Below, in pieces: positions 25,423-37,999 of a stretch of DNA of 64,000 bases. Below the pieces are notes generated by a model that saw only the letters and a list, made by a program, of their open reading frames with translations, had not been told where the DNA came from and ran no database searches. Every line of letters begins with the position of its first letter. The stretch's first letter is position 1. The DNA lies in contig OY744519.1 in NCBI GenBank assembly GCA_963556195.1, positions 39,334,801 to 39,398,800 of the forward strand, in the 5' to 3' direction. The translations under genes and the position numbers were made by a program. The DNA is from Sepiola atlantica. Taxonomy: Eukaryota > Mollusca > Cephalopoda > Sepiida > Sepiolidae.

Positions 25423-25684
25423 ACTTGATGCTAATAATAGTAGTCGCAGTTAGACAACTCTCTGCGATAATCGAGCGTTCTTACATACACTCAGAGAGAA
25501 ACATTTTTTTAAAGTGTGCTGATTCGAAACCCTTCTAATAGTCAGTCTTGTGTATGCGATAATATTTCCAAAACAGTTCTTTAGCATACACTGTAAACAA
25601 TAAACCAAACGGGACGTAAACAACTTACGTGTCTACTATATGAAGAAAGTACTAAAACAATATTTCCCATCATATATTCTGTCA
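25423..25684. other. 260-bp segment between (TA)n tracts, origin unknown
   Basis: Contains CACTCAGAGAGAAAC, also seen in family C (18201), and GATTCGAAACCC, a B-box-like string. A paired A box and a hammerhead core were not found, so I do not assign it to family C. Confidence 0.35.

Positions 25685-25729
<45 letters not shown>
25685..25729. repeat. (TA)n tract
   Basis: Pure TA run. Confidence 0.95.
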
Positions 25730-25730
<1 letters not shown>

Positions 25731-26117
25731 TAAGAACCAGGTTTTTGATGTGCGGTTGAGATGTCATACACAAACAAAATAATGGCACTTGGAAACCCTT
25801 CAAGGTATGAAAATAGATAAGGATTTTCTTGGAGGATATTAAAAAATCTTATTGCAGACGTTAATCGTATTATAAGATTTGGTATCACCTGTCTGTAATA
25901 AAAGTTCCTCAGAATCTAATAACCAGATATCAAAAAGTGTCAAAAACAATCTGATTTTGATTACAAACTACATATTGGAATCATAGAAACTTCATTTTCT
26001 GATATATAACTTGTAAATAAATACAATTGCGAATTTTACTTTATTTAAAAACATAAATGTTCTATTATGGGTTGGTATTGTCAAAATAATTTGCACCATT
26101 TGAGTCATTCTTTCTAT

Positions 26118-26450
26118 TATGCTCATGATTTCCACAACGTTTCGACCGATGTAACTTCTCATCTTTTTTTACTGCACATTCTCGAACTTGAGAATATATA
26201 AAGAAAGTCTAACTCATTTATTCCAATGGTCATTACTTGCGATACTATCTAGAAACAAAATGAAAATGATTTAGTTAAGACTTCTACTGTTTGCTGGTTG
26301 ACAAGACGAGATCCATCTATCCTCGGGAATTAAACTTCGGAATTGTCGGCGAAAACCCCTTATTTTAACAAGAGATATTGTAAGCAAGTTGGTTACATCG
26401 ACTAAAATGTTGTGAGAATAACATTTAAGATGATAACATTAATAATCCAA
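26118..26450. mobile_element. Family F inverted pair (copies 3a minus and 3b plus)
   Basis: 26128 onward reads CACAACGTTTCGACCGATGT on the plus strand, that is copy 3a on the minus strand. 26285-26450 reads TCGGGAATTAAACTTCGGAA, GGTTACATCGACT and AAATGTTGTGAGAATAACAT on the plus strand (copy 3b). The two face each other around about 90 bp of other sequence, the same arrangement as 13741/14315. Confidence 0.55.
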
Positions 26451-27150
26451 ATTGGATTTTCTTTATTATTTTGGTCTAATAGATTCAAACGTTTATTTTT
26501 GTATAGAGTCGTAAATAGTACTATATTAGCATCACTTTATGCAGTTATTCTTATTGTAAAGTTTACATTTCCTGGGTGGCTTTCCTTTCAAACTGGTTAA
26601 TTGATTGATTTAACTACTGTAAACATGTTGGGTGAATGTTAAACAAGTTAGCTTTTTCATATTCTCAATCAAGAAGAAATAAATGCTCAGTCCATTCTAA
26701 TATCATACAATGTTCAAACATGTTTTAAGCATTTCAAGCGTTGCTTAAGCAATGTTGTACGTAGCGTCATATTTGATAAACAATTGAGGTTTATATTGTG
26801 ACACTTTGTGAAGCTTCCAGCGAATTCGATGGGGAATATTTCAAAACGTCTACAGTGCCATAGAAAGCATTGACACACTATTACAGAAACGGTGTATCTA
26901 TGTATTTCTAACGCAGTTTCATGAATTAAACTTACATTGCTAATACGTCTTTTGTAAACATGTAATAACGCAAACGTTTACAATGCATTCATTGAATCAT
27001 TTATTTATATTTCGTAGCGTAATATGTATTTCTTATAACAGTAGTGCCCTACCAATATCCTGAATGTTTCTTTGTTGATATTTTTCTATTCATTAAGGGG
27101 ATAATTAATTTATTTCATGCAACGGAACTCAATGTCATATGTAACTGACT
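26451..27150. other. No gene recognised
   Basis: AT-rich, with a hydrophobic 62-codon frame at 26412-26600 that lacks any family signature. Confidence 0.45.
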
Positions 27151-27188
27151 ACATATATATATACATATATATATATACATATATATAC

Positions 27189-27244
<56 letters not shown>
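27151..27244. repeat. (TA)n tract
   Basis: TA run with CA interruptions. Confidence 0.95.
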
Positions 27245-27246
<2 letters not shown>

Positions 27247-28030
27247 CTAAAATCATGCCAATGTGTAACGTTTACGGAGGTGTTTTGATTTATTATTCTG
27301 CTTATTTCGTGTTGTCATTTTATAGATGATTATAATATTTTCGTTCCTTTTACCGCAGGATGATGTGACACAAAGTCGGATTTTAGATAGAAATCTTGTT
27401 CAATCTGACCTAGACAAAAGACATCAGCAGCTACATTGAAACTCCTGCAGGAGCGCTTTAGTTGATTATGAATAACCTAACATTTTTATTATGAGAGAAG
27501 GTTAAGTCTACTTAAACTCAACTTAACCCGACGAAACCAGTTCGGCGCATTTTCAATGGGCCACACCTTGTCGAATTCATTGTCGAGGACATATCCTTGT
27601 CTTGTATGCCTACCGTCGATGTTTAAATGACGGTTGACAGAAAACATGACGCATTTTTTTTTTTAAGTATTTCTAAAAAAAATCAGACAAGTAATTTGGA
27701 AACTTCTTAAGAAAAACATTTGAACACTTTAACTTTACGAGAATATTCTAAAAAAGGATGGGGTTGTTTTTTAGAAACATTCTATGTAACGTTCATGATG
27801 ACTTAACATAACTTGTTGTGAATATAAAAGTTCGTTTCATAATTTCGAATTATTAAATATCAATTTTGTTGCTGAGAATATAGTATTGATTATTTCTTTA
27901 AATAATCTCAGTATTTGACTAAGGATTCAAACGTACGATTGACAGTAAAAACCTTATTAATCTAATTTAGTTAGGAATACATAAGGACACCTTTTTTGTA
28001 ATAAGTTGTAAACTGTGTCATGTATATGAG
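27245..28030. other. No gene recognised
   Basis: AT-rich; nothing supported. Confidence 0.45.
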
Positions 28031-28584
28031 TGTTTGAATAGGTGAGGTAGTTGTCGTTTAATTCCCATTGAGTACACGAGAATTATAGACGTGAGTTCAC
28101 AAATCTCGGATATACTCAATGTTGGACAGAATTTGTAAAACTGTTTTTCCGAAAGCAAAGTAACAATTTATTCATTATTGTCTCGCGTGTTTCTCACACG
28201 TAAACGCTAAACAACAAATTACACGTGATAAATGTATTCATCTATATAGGGAAAGTATATAAAATATTTAAACTCATAAAAATGAAACGAGTATTTTACT
28301 TTGATTATTATCAAAGTAAAATACTCGTTTCATTTTTATGAGTTTAAATATTTTATATACTTTCCCTATATAGATGAATACATGCTGTGTCACGAGTAAT
28401 TCGTTGTTTAGCGTTTACGTGTGAGAAACGCGCGAGACAATAATTAATAAATTGTTACTTTGCTTTCGGAAAAACAGTTTTAAAAATTCTATCCAACATT
28501 GAGTATATCCGAGATTTGTGAACTCACGTCTATAATTCTCGTGTACTCAATGGGAAATAAACGACAACTACCTCACCTATTCAC
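28031..28584. mobile_element. 554-bp hairpin element, 275-bp arms, 4-nt loop
   Basis: Positions pair as x + y = 56615. Outer arm sequence GAATAGGTGAGGTAGTTGTC matches its mirror near 28563-28582, and the inner 75 bp of each arm around the loop at 28306-28309 is perfectly complementary. Outer arm differences include a short indel near CACGTGATAAATG. There is no coding frame. It is consistent with a MITE or foldback made of almost nothing but inverted repeat. Confidence 0.92.
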
Positions 28585-29100
28585 ACATTCAACCAATATT
28601 CTATTCGTAGAGAATTTAGAATATTTGTAAACGTTTCATAAAACAATCATGCCATGACGAAAATACGTCATTTGTCGAAATGTAAGTAAAATGCCAGTAT
28701 TTATTTACAAAATGTAAGTAAAATACAATATATAAGCAAGAAACAATTGAATTGAAAATAAATTAGTCATAAATAAATGGAAGCGTATGTAAAGTAGTAT
28801 TGTATTTTCTGAGCATGCGCATTAATTATCAGTTGTACACTTACACTTACAAACGAGTGTATAATTATATCAAATATAAACCACTTAATAGTTATAATTG
28901 TTCAAACACTTTTGTCGCCACTACTACTATTTCTTAATGTATATGGCATGCATTTTACATTTCAAAACTGAACACATTTTATAATGTATATACATGTGTT
29001 CATATGTAAGGAAATTTGAAATGTGTGCGTATATATGTATTTGACGTAACCCTTTAATAAGGCTTGAATTTGAAAAGAAAAACATATAAAGATTTCTAAT
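28585..29100. other. No gene recognised
   Basis: AT-rich sequence; nothing supported. Confidence 0.45.
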
Positions 29101-29104
29101 TTCC

Positions 29105-29215
29105 AACAGATGAACCTAAAGAAGTTGGAGGTTGGATCGACCGAAACTTTGAAAAAATCACAATCGAGGTGAGAATAGTAGTTCGAATGATACCAAAACA
29201 AATTATATTTGAAAA
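29105..29215 (+). mobile_element. Family F repeat, copy 4
   Basis: CTAAAGAAGTTGGAGGTTGG and ATCGACCGAAACTTTG, then GAGGTGAGAATAGTAGTTCG, correspond to the ribozyme-like end of the family. No inverted partner recognised. Confidence 0.5.
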
Positions 29216-31735
29216 AGAAAATCTACTGATTTATTTTTAATATTTCGAATACACAACATTCTCCTAAAATGTTCGATAGTTTTCACTAAAAGAATATAGT
29301 GTAGTAACTTATACTTCGATACATCTATGATTAATGACTGGAATTTAAATTGCAACCATTTTCTTGAAATAAACAATTACATGTAGCAAATAAATATTCA
29401 TAGAAATAACTTATCAACAAAAGGGATATTCCTCTTATATAATAATAATATCTTAATACTTTAAAATGATATTACATTAAACAAATGTATTTAATACTAG
29501 CACGTATCATTTAAGACTAGAGAGTAGTAGTACATGTATTTTTATCAATAACAATTGACTTTCTACCGTTGTCACACAGCGACGTAAATCTTACTCTATA
29601 AACCGAATCAACTAATACAGTAAAACTATTAAAAAAAAACAAATACAGGAGTTTAGTATCCCATTAAAAGAAAGTACACATTTAATAAAACTGATTAAAA
29701 GAATTCAAGAAAGATAAAATTGGATGTATCTAATAATGAAATAATGGTGAATACTTTCCCATGGAATTACAAAATTTGGTGTTTGTTTTCAGATAATTAT
29801 TAAAAAATGTGACCTTATTACTAGTCCACCAATCCGAAACAATTGAAGAGAAATACGTTATTTTATTGCAAATAACATCATACAACAATAGCAAATAAAA
29901 ATTCCCTAGTCAGAAACACAGTTAGTTGGGCAGCTGGAATGTTATTTAGTTCTAACTTAAAAGAATCTAAATGTCTTTATTTTATATTAAGATTTAAAAA
30001 TATTAAAATTGCTTACTTGTTTACAAATAAACAAAAATGCGCACTGGCGTGTTTGAATTTTTAATCTAATTATTTTTAATAGAATTTAAAAAATTAATTT
30101 TATTTCATGCTATTATATTTTAGATTTAAAAATATTCTATTATGTATTAATTAATTAATGTTACTTCAATCCGTTAGTTACGTAGTCGCGAGAAAAACAG
30201 ATTTACACATATGTCTTATAATTTTATTAATATAGATATTATGATATCACCCAAAATCAACTCTATAACTTATATTTTTGGATTACAGAAAAATATTTTA
30301 TTTAAACACAAATGTCATCATACATTATTGCATGGAAATATCATAAACCTCACTATGAATTAATACGAAACAGTTTTAGTAAGAACTCAATCATGCTCAT
30401 TGTTTTCCTCTCCTAGCATAACATATACTTGCATAATTTATGAAAAAAGGAAGTCAATAAATCTCTGTATATTTATTTCTGATTAAATTTGTGTTCAAGT
30501 TTTGTACTTCGTTTTCTAAGTGTTCAATCTTTTTGAAATGAATTTTTCTATTTCAGACGCAAAACTGTCTTAAATGTTATGTTTATTATAACATATCGTC
30601 TGAGTAATATGAATAACTAGAATTGTTTTCCTATGGTGACTCATTGAGCTCAGAGTAGTTGTTAGTGTCAAAAAAAGTTAAGTTCGAATATAGAAATCAA
30701 TCGACAAAATTGAGCATTACTCTCTTTCCGCTCGTTATGTAGCTCACTTTCTATTTTAGTTAATTCCTTCTCTAAGTAAAGGAAGACTATTATTACTATA
30801 TGTGGTGATATACAATTTTAATATTTTTTATTTGTCATTTCTTTGTTATATTTGTCTTTGTCTTAATAAACAGAGATAGAGCCTAACGAAAACGAGAGTT
30901 ATAGACGTTTTATAAGGGATGGTTAGCAAACATATACATTGGGAGATGCTGAAGGTGAAAGGAAGAAACATAGTAACAGGTTGGTATGTTGGTGAGTTAA
31001 TTGTAAAGTACAGCTTATTACAAGTATTGAACTGGGCGTTCTATAAAACATAAATTAATCTTGCAACAAATGAATATATAAGAATGTAGGAGAATAACTA
31101 TACAACAATAATAGATACACGAGAATTTGAACATGAAATTCCACAGCGTTTCAGATTTAATGATATATTGACGAGAAAAAAGCAATCAAATCATGATTAA
31201 TGTTGCACAGCTAATTAAAATCGGATAATTATCTGACATTTAATGATTGTGTTTAACAAAGGTGGTAATTAATTTATATTTAAAAGTGTGACGATTCTAA
31301 TATCAGAACACACAAAAATGAAATTTAATATGCCTCTATATTTTGAATAATCGGTATCGATCGATTTGAATCGCTTAATTATATTAAATTATGTTTTATA
31401 ATAAAATATTATTTACTGGTATAAATAAATGAAATTATAAATTCATCTTAAGTAATTGTAAGACTTAATATCTAAAACAAAATTATATTGTTTCACCCCA
31501 CTTCAAATCAGTCTGGTAAAATAAATTAATACGTAAATTTATTTGAATAAGTGTAGTAAGATTTTTCACCGACTCAATTCCTGTGTTGGCATTGGTTTCC
31601 ACAATTTGGTTTCTAGTACTGTTAGAAAAGAACGACGTAAATGTTGGCAACATCTATTAAAAATGGTAATCTGCAACCGACGGGACCATGGCACGCTTAA
31701 GTTGTGAATTCATATCGATATTTACTTTACCATCG
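29216..31735. other. No gene recognised
   Basis: About 2.5 kb of very AT-rich sequence without supported frames, RNAs or repeats. Confidence 0.5.
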
Positions 31736-31737
31736 AA

Positions 31738-31865
31738 ACCTGACAGTGGTCTAGTGGTAAGTATACGCAATTTACCTGATGGGTATCTCTGCTAACTTGC
31801 CTCGGCCGATATCAATCCTAGCGTATGATTGGAGATCATGTACACGTTTATCCCGGTCTTAAAAA
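31738..31865 (+). mobile_element. tRNA-like sequence, possible SINE head
   Basis: GTGGTCTAGTGGTAAG at 31748 matches the D-arm/A-box region of Glu/Asp-type tRNAs. A B box is not clear (GCCGATATCAATCC at 31806 is the nearest candidate) and no cloverleaf could be drawn, so a decayed tRNA-derived SINE is the best guess. Confidence 0.3.
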
Positions 31866-32004
31866 TAACAACTTGTATTGAATGAATCATTTAAATGAAA
31901 GCATCTTTTAGAATGATGTTTCAGCATTTCTTTAAATAAGGATTTGTATTATTTTGATTTGTTTGACTACTGTTCTCCTCGTGGACAAAACATTGTCAAA
32001 ATAC

Positions 32005-32278
32005 TGAAAAAGTTTCGTCAAATGTAACCTTCGATCTTTTTAAGTTGACATTTTTTTGAAAACAAACATCTTTATGTAAGACTCATACATATGTAGAGAA
32101 TTTCGAATAGAACCCTATAATACATCATGACGTTGACTTGCCTTCATTACATTAATGACCGGGTAGAAGTATTACGTAATTCGTCATTTTATACTTAGTG
32201 GAAATTAATACAAAGCTCGAAAGGACGCACCTGAAATAGGTAAGAGGTTACATCGATCAGAACGTGAAAATAACATTA
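32005..32278. mobile_element. Possible family F inverted pair, strongly decayed
   Basis: GTTTCGTCAAATGTAACCTT at 32012 (minus orientation) faces AAGAGGTTACATCGATCAGA at 32242 (plus orientation), which continues ACGTGAAAATAACATT. Both keep the GTTACAT / CGAAAC-like spacing of family F. Confidence 0.35.
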
Positions 32279-32442
32279 AAATGCGACAGTTGTCCGAAAT
32301 ATCTAAATAAAACATGTTGTAACAGAACATACAAAACAACCATGTAAGTGGCTTGAATAAAAATGTGACAGTTGTCCGAAATATCTAAATAAAACATTTT
32401 GTAACAGAACATACAAAACAACCATTTAAGTGGCTTGAATAA
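32279..32442. repeat. 82-bp tandem duplication
   Basis: Two adjacent copies containing GACAGTTGTCCGAAATATCT and ACAGAACATACAAAACAACC, with three to four differences. The minus-strand frame through it is simply duplicated sequence. Confidence 0.95.
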
Positions 32443-32559
32443 GGACTTGGAAGTATTTAGATGTTTTCTCGATCTTTCAAGAATTGCACTGTTATGGACA
32501 AAAGATAAATACAAACGTGTTTAGTATTTGTTGCCAGTAATACACTTTCAAAATTAAAT

Positions 32560-33101
32560 ACACGGTGGCGCAGCAAACCCTGACGCTTGACAAACACTAT
32601 GAAAAATACCAAGAGGGGCTGAGGAGCCTGGTAATGCTCGCTATGGACAAGATCGCCACCGGACGCCGCTACATAATATAGCAGGCCTCCGTTTCTGCAC
32701 ACCAGACCAAGACAGCTCAGGCGTGGCTTCTAAACAATGTTCCTGGCCGAACTTGTCGCACCCCTTTTATTTGACTGCAACACATTTGACAATACTTTCT
32801 TGAGTGTTATCGAGGCCAAGACCAAAAGCACACGCAAACACTGTCGACTCGCTGATGACTGCGATCATTGAGATGTTCGCCATTAAAGATAAGGACATTG
32901 TTGATAAAAGCGTCTGAGTCATTTCGCACCCGCATTGAGATGATCGTCACCGTTTGCGATGATTATATTGAAAAATAATGTAAGATGCAACTCGAACTTT
33001 TGCCAAATAAAATGTCGGGTCTCTGCATGCACTACTTTTGGTTTTATTGCGTATATCGATTTGATTTTGTTAAGTTCCCGATTTTGCTGCAACACCTTGT
33101 A
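32560..33101 (+). pseudogene. Mariner-like (IS630/Tc1 superfamily) transposase, 3' half, with 3' TIR
   Basis: Frame pieces read MDKIATGRRYII, stop, QASVSAHQTKTAQAWLLNN, then after a frameshift LMTAIIEMFAIKDKDIVDKS and FRTRIEMIVTVCDDYIE. These match the C-terminal half of mariner transposases, where AGRPYVFQQDSAPAH carries the second catalytic Asp and the C-terminus is RFRSRIEAVIEANGDYIE-like. Here the QQD is stop-Q-A, so the catalytic Asp is lost. The DPD/NPLD region is missing or scrambled. Downstream, TTTGCTGCAACACCTTGTA (to 33101) looks like the 3' terminal inverted repeat. The 5' half and left TIR were not found. It is less AT-rich than its surroundings. Confidence 0.72.
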
Positions 33102-33955
33102 TAAATACGATATTCTAAGTACAACGAGTTAATAATTATGATTAACAAAATTTGGTCAGTTTATATAGGGAAAATATAGTTTAGATGTTAGCCTGGTCAA
33201 TTCATATATAAAATACAAATAGTATTTCAGTTGTGTCTTTGTAAAGGTAGATCGTCATGTAGTACCGATATCTATATGTATTGGTGCGTGGCCCCAATAT
33301 TAGAGGATACTCAAAAAGAAAGTCGCAATAAAAGTAATGGTGATTGATATTTCAGATAACAAAAACTATTTCTAGTACCTCCACCTCTTCCTGGTGTTGA
33401 TCAATGTATCCGCGATCCGAAGAACATCGCCCAGACGGAAAATATTCATAAACTCCAGTAGATTATATAATATAAAGGTACATATGCGACGCATATTTTA
33501 TTAGTTGGTTAGTTTATTTTCCAAATCGTTCTATAAAAATAGGTTTATTTGTCCATTCACGATCGTCTATGCAAATTTCTCAGGGTTGTGTACAGATTAC
33601 ATTCACGTATCTATGTACTCGATAGATGATCTTTTTTATATGTTAGAATTGTTACTCAATTGAGTATTTGTAGTGTAGTTACTCCCATTATTTCAGCAAG
33701 AGATTGACTTTTACTTTTTCCACCGGTAATATGTGAAATGATGCAATACCTCCGCTGGTATTCATACACATCATGTAGAACCCACGCTCCTAATGATGAT
33801 TCCACCAACAACAATTTGAATTATAGATTAAGTACAAAATTATTCAGAAATGTTATTCTTTTCTTTTTCAAAATGTCTGCACGGAATTCTGCAACATTTC
33901 ATTGCGCAAACTAATTTATTTTGGGGCGTGCATGGCCGATCAGATTAGACAGGCA
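33102..33955. other. No gene recognised
   Basis: AT-rich; nothing supported. Confidence 0.4.
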
Positions 33956-33960
33956 GACGA

Positions 33961-34640
33961 GTGAAGATTAAAGTGGAATATTTGGCCAATTCTTCTGATA
34001 TTAAAACAAAAATTAAATTAGTAACAAAGGACGGATATTTCATGAATACGTCCATTCAATCTGTAGGTTTAGCCGCAAATGCGCTCACATTACACAAAGT
34101 TAAACGTGAAATACCAACGAGCCTACTGACTGTCGGACAGACACTCTAACACAGATGCATGGACGTCTCTTTAAGTTCCATTTCAAGCCTGAGTGTTACA
34201 GATTGACACAAATGATATTTAGAACATAAGTATTAGCCCCCGAATGACTGACGGGGAGAATGGTATATTATAAGATACGCCCATTGAATCTGCGCGTCTA
34301 ACTATTGAAATGTTATTCCATACTTACACCTGACATAACTACAGAAGACCAAGCGACAAAAAGCCTATAATAGCTACATTTACTATTATAACACAAAACT
34401 ATTCTATTCAATAAAGATGATGAACATGCTATTTCATACTTAAAGGTGACAGACAAATATATCTTTTGAATTTAAGAGGAACAGAGGAAAATTTTATTTA
34501 AAGTATTATGCGTGACCAACCGACTGACAGAGAACATAATAGGGTATGTCTTTACTCTAAAATACGACTATTCAATCGGCGCTTTTAGCAATGAAAACGA
34601 TATTTCACAAGAATGCGTGGCAGACACACGGACGGAACGA
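33961..34640. repeat. Diverged short repeat, about three units
   Basis: ACGTCCATTCAATCTG near 34048, ACGCCCATTGAATCTG near 34277 and ACGACTATTCAATCGG near 34564 recur with similar following sequence and a preceding CGACTGAC/CTGACTG-type block. Units are about 230-290 bp. The 62-codon frame at 33961-34149 runs through the first unit and has no family resemblance. Confidence 0.45.
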
Positions 34641-35270
34641 CGGACATAGCCTCATATAACACTAATTAGATAATTATTTAAAAACAGACTGAATATATTA
34701 AAAAAATGTTATTAATTATAGAAAAAATCAATAATTCATACTTCAAATATTATATTTTATTAATACGGACTTCATTTAATGGTACAATAAACAAAGCGAA
34801 CATGTCAGACGCATCAACATTTGTAATTTGTGTGGCCATAAAAAAACTAGTTTCTCTCTTTAAGCGTTTAAGTGTCAAATTCAATAACATACATACACGA
34901 TTGTTATTATTGAGAAATATTACGCTATCTAAATAGGATTTAATTGATTGACCAATAATAATAACAAAAACAGTACCATATAAAAATATTAGACATGTTT
35001 TATAAATCACATGGATTTATTTAAGTAGGTTTATTTTAAAATCAACCATAATACCGAGTGTAAATATAGTGAAACACAGAGAAAATGGGTTCAGCAATAC
35101 TTTGTTTGCCCTATACATGTATTCTATCGGTAAAAGTATATAAAGTGGTAGTATAACACAGGGAAAATATGCGTAAATTACCAAGTTACGACGCAAAGTC
35201 GATAATATGGTTCCCACTTTATTCCTACAAGACTAAACTAACGATAGTATACTGTTAACTTTTAAAACGT
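34641..35270. other. No gene recognised
   Basis: AT-rich; short frames only. Confidence 0.4.
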
Positions 35271-35271
35271 T

Positions 35272-35288
35272 CTATTACACACACACAT

Positions 35289-35335
<47 letters not shown>

Positions 35336-35341
35336 ATCATG

Positions 35342-35373
<32 letters not shown>

Positions 35374-35397
35374 TATATATAATTATGTATGTATATA

Positions 35398-35488
<91 letters not shown>

Positions 35489-35490
35489 AT
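35272..35490. repeat. Compound (CA)n/(TA)n/(GA)n microsatellite
   Basis: ACACAC, TATATA and GAGAGA blocks in succession, ending directly at family D copy 3. Confidence 0.97.
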
Positions 35491-35493
35491 ATA

Positions 35494-35790
35494 TAAAAGT
35501 AAGGAAATCGACAACATCTTTCAAGCAGGGATTAGAATGTATTATAGTTTTTACTTCTTTTCGTCCTCCTCATTTTGATGGTATCAATCCCGAGGGGTCG
35601 AATCGCGATATGAGCAGAAATACACGTCAAGTTCTGTAGACGTTAGGATAAGTGTAGTCGTGGCGATGTTATGCGCAGATTGGCGCTTATTTTAAGTAAG
35701 GAAATTGAAACCATCTTTGAAGCACGGATAAGAATGTATTAAAATGAAATATATTGAAAATCAACAATCGCGCAATTAAAATTATTAATT
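35494..35790. mobile_element. Family D short repeat, copy 3
   Basis: Shares TCCTCCTCATTTTGATGGTA, CCCGAGGGGTCGAAT and GATGTTATGCGCAGATTGGC with 16486-17100. The flanking GCAGGGATTAGAATGTATTA recurs 200 bp later as CACGGATAAGAATGTATTA, so this copy is itself a partial tandem. On the minus strand it reads AAAATGAGGAGGACGAAAAG. Confidence 0.8.
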
Positions 35791-35794
35791 TCAT

Positions 35795-36090
35795 TTTTGT
35801 TGCAAGATTTTGTTGTAGAGGAGATATTCTTCTGGTATTAATTATTTTTGGCAAAGGGAAGTTTCTTTTCCAGAAATATTAAATAAATTATTTTATAATC
35901 ATCCGGACGTCACACAAACAGCTAACAACACTCTTGCTGTTATGTAAGACTTTAAGAAAAATAAATAGTAAGTCATATTTCGTATTCGATTTATTATTTT
36001 TGTTCTTTCTAACTTACATCTTACCAGGAATTTGCATTGCCCACAGCCTTTAAAACATACTACTACTATACCCAGCAATGCTTCAAGCAA
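35795..36090. other. No gene recognised
   Basis: AT-rich; nothing supported. Confidence 0.4.
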
Positions 36091-36092
36091 AC

Positions 36093-36095
<3 letters not shown>

Positions 36096-36186
<91 letters not shown>

Positions 36187-36200
36187 AATATATATATATA
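36096..36200. repeat. (CT)n(TA)n microsatellite
   Basis: CTCTCT run passing into TATATA. Confidence 0.97.
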
Positions 36201-36424
36201 TATGTTTTGTATTTGTATATATAGATTCAAAACGTTGGTGTCGCTATTCATAAATTACAGTTTGAGGACATTGAATATGCGCAGTCATTTTTACTTTTTA
36301 CACTTTACTCGCTCATGATATGAATACACACGGTTATGAAATTGCCAACTACTGTGTAAGAACTGGTCTTCATAAACTTGCAAAAACAGCTACAAACTAT
36401 TTTTTTTATTTTGTTAACTGTTCA

Positions 36425-36620
36425 GATTGTGCTTGTTACATTAAAACCGTTTCGACCAATCTCACCTCCCACCTTCCTCGTGTGAATCTCTTCATAATTA
36501 CGAACTTTCAGTTGGAATAGTGAAATCTATATGTAGAACTCGACAAAAAATATAGAATTCCGAACTGAAGCCTCTATTAAATCGACGGGCTTGATTTTTC
36601 TCATTCCATCAGCAATGACC
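36425..36620 (-). mobile_element. Family F repeat, copy 5
   Basis: ACCGTTTCGACCAATCTCAC, CTCCCACCTTCCTCGTG, then GAATTCCGAACTGAAGCCTC and TATTAAATCGACGGG match the family order on the minus strand, ending at CATTCCATCAGCAATGACC. Confidence 0.55.
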
Positions 36621-37818
36621 AGGTGCAAGTGCTAATTTATATTATTCCTAGTCATTATTGATTAAGTATACGGGTTAGTTGTGATTATACGGTATAATAA
36701 CGTTTAAAATCCGGTACTCGAAGTTAAAATTGGTCAGTACTAAGTTGGTTGTGATTTGCGAATAGCATCTAATGTATTGGGTGGGGTCTCTGCCTATCCC
36801 GGCGTTGTTTCCAGTCGTCTTGCACTTCTCCTTGCTACTTAGCTCAACTAATTCTGTTCGGTAGAAGTGTAATTGGCGATGCCTCAACCTTTGCGTCTAA
36901 ATAGTTTCCCGCGGGAAAGCCCTTACATGGGGTATCCAATGTCTCTACAAAATTAACCTGATGCCCTATACTGTGAAATGTTGTGATTGATCTGTGAATA
37001 GGGGATTTGATTTGTCTTCGAGTTTATGATAATAACATGGCCAGATAAACCACTAAGTATATTAAAATGTGCACAGTTAGTTTATCAAATTAGACTAGAA
37101 GTTAAAAAAGATAGGTGATATTTTCCGTAACTATAACGATATGATTTCACTAAACAATTGATGTAATTAATTGCCTAAAATATACATGTTCTCCTCTTTT
37201 ATACTTACTAAAGTGTCGAAAATTAGTAATATATATAATATATATACTTCGGTGAAAATTGCTTTGTTTATTTGTTTAGTGCTGTAAGAAAAAACTTACT
37301 GGAAATTACAAGATGTTAAATAAAATATTGAACCCAGGTGTTATTTTATTCAGAGTAAAAGGAGACATTGTTTTGTTAAATTATCAGTTTGCCAATAACG
37401 ATTAAATGTACCTACAGGGACATTATAACAAATAAAATTATTTTTTTCATTCGTTGTGTTTGTATCAATTTGAAGGATGATTAACGCTTACATATTATTT
37501 AAGGCTTCGTCAACAGATGTCTTCAAACACTTGGGGGAAAGAGGGCTGCTGAAGATTGTTATGATGTGCTAAAATAGGCAGTCTCTGCTACAGATAATCA
37601 ATGTGACGGGATGGGATATGCGAATGTTTTACGACATCTAAGTCGTGGTTGTAAAATTAGTTTCTGGCTATTTTCTCTTACATCCCGCTCTTCTTTATTT
37701 TATAGACAGGGCTTTGCGAGAGTTGGAATATTTACGAATGATATGTTATTTATCACAAACTACGTACACGTAAACGGATACAAACAATAGTTTGTGAATA
37801 AAAACTAGGATTATATCA
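36621..37818. other. No gene recognised
   Basis: AT-rich sequence with no supported gene. Confidence 0.45.
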
Positions 37819-37819
37819 A

Positions 37820-37932
37820 TCTCTCTCTCTCTCTTTCTCTGGCTCTCTCTTTCTATATAAATATATATATATATATATATTTATATATGTATATATATGT
37901 ATATAGATACACACACACACCAATATATATAC

Positions 37933-37991
<59 letters not shown>
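37820..37991. repeat. (CT)n/(TA)n/(CA)n compound microsatellite
   Basis: Mixed dinucleotide runs ending in a pure TA run that abuts the repeat cluster at 38000. Confidence 0.95.
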
Positions 37992-37995
<4 letters not shown>

Positions 37996-37999
37996 AAAG

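Noticed and set aside
32848..32880. CTGATGA at about 32851 as a hammerhead core
   Set aside because: No GAAA at a suitable distance and it lies within the mariner coding relic.
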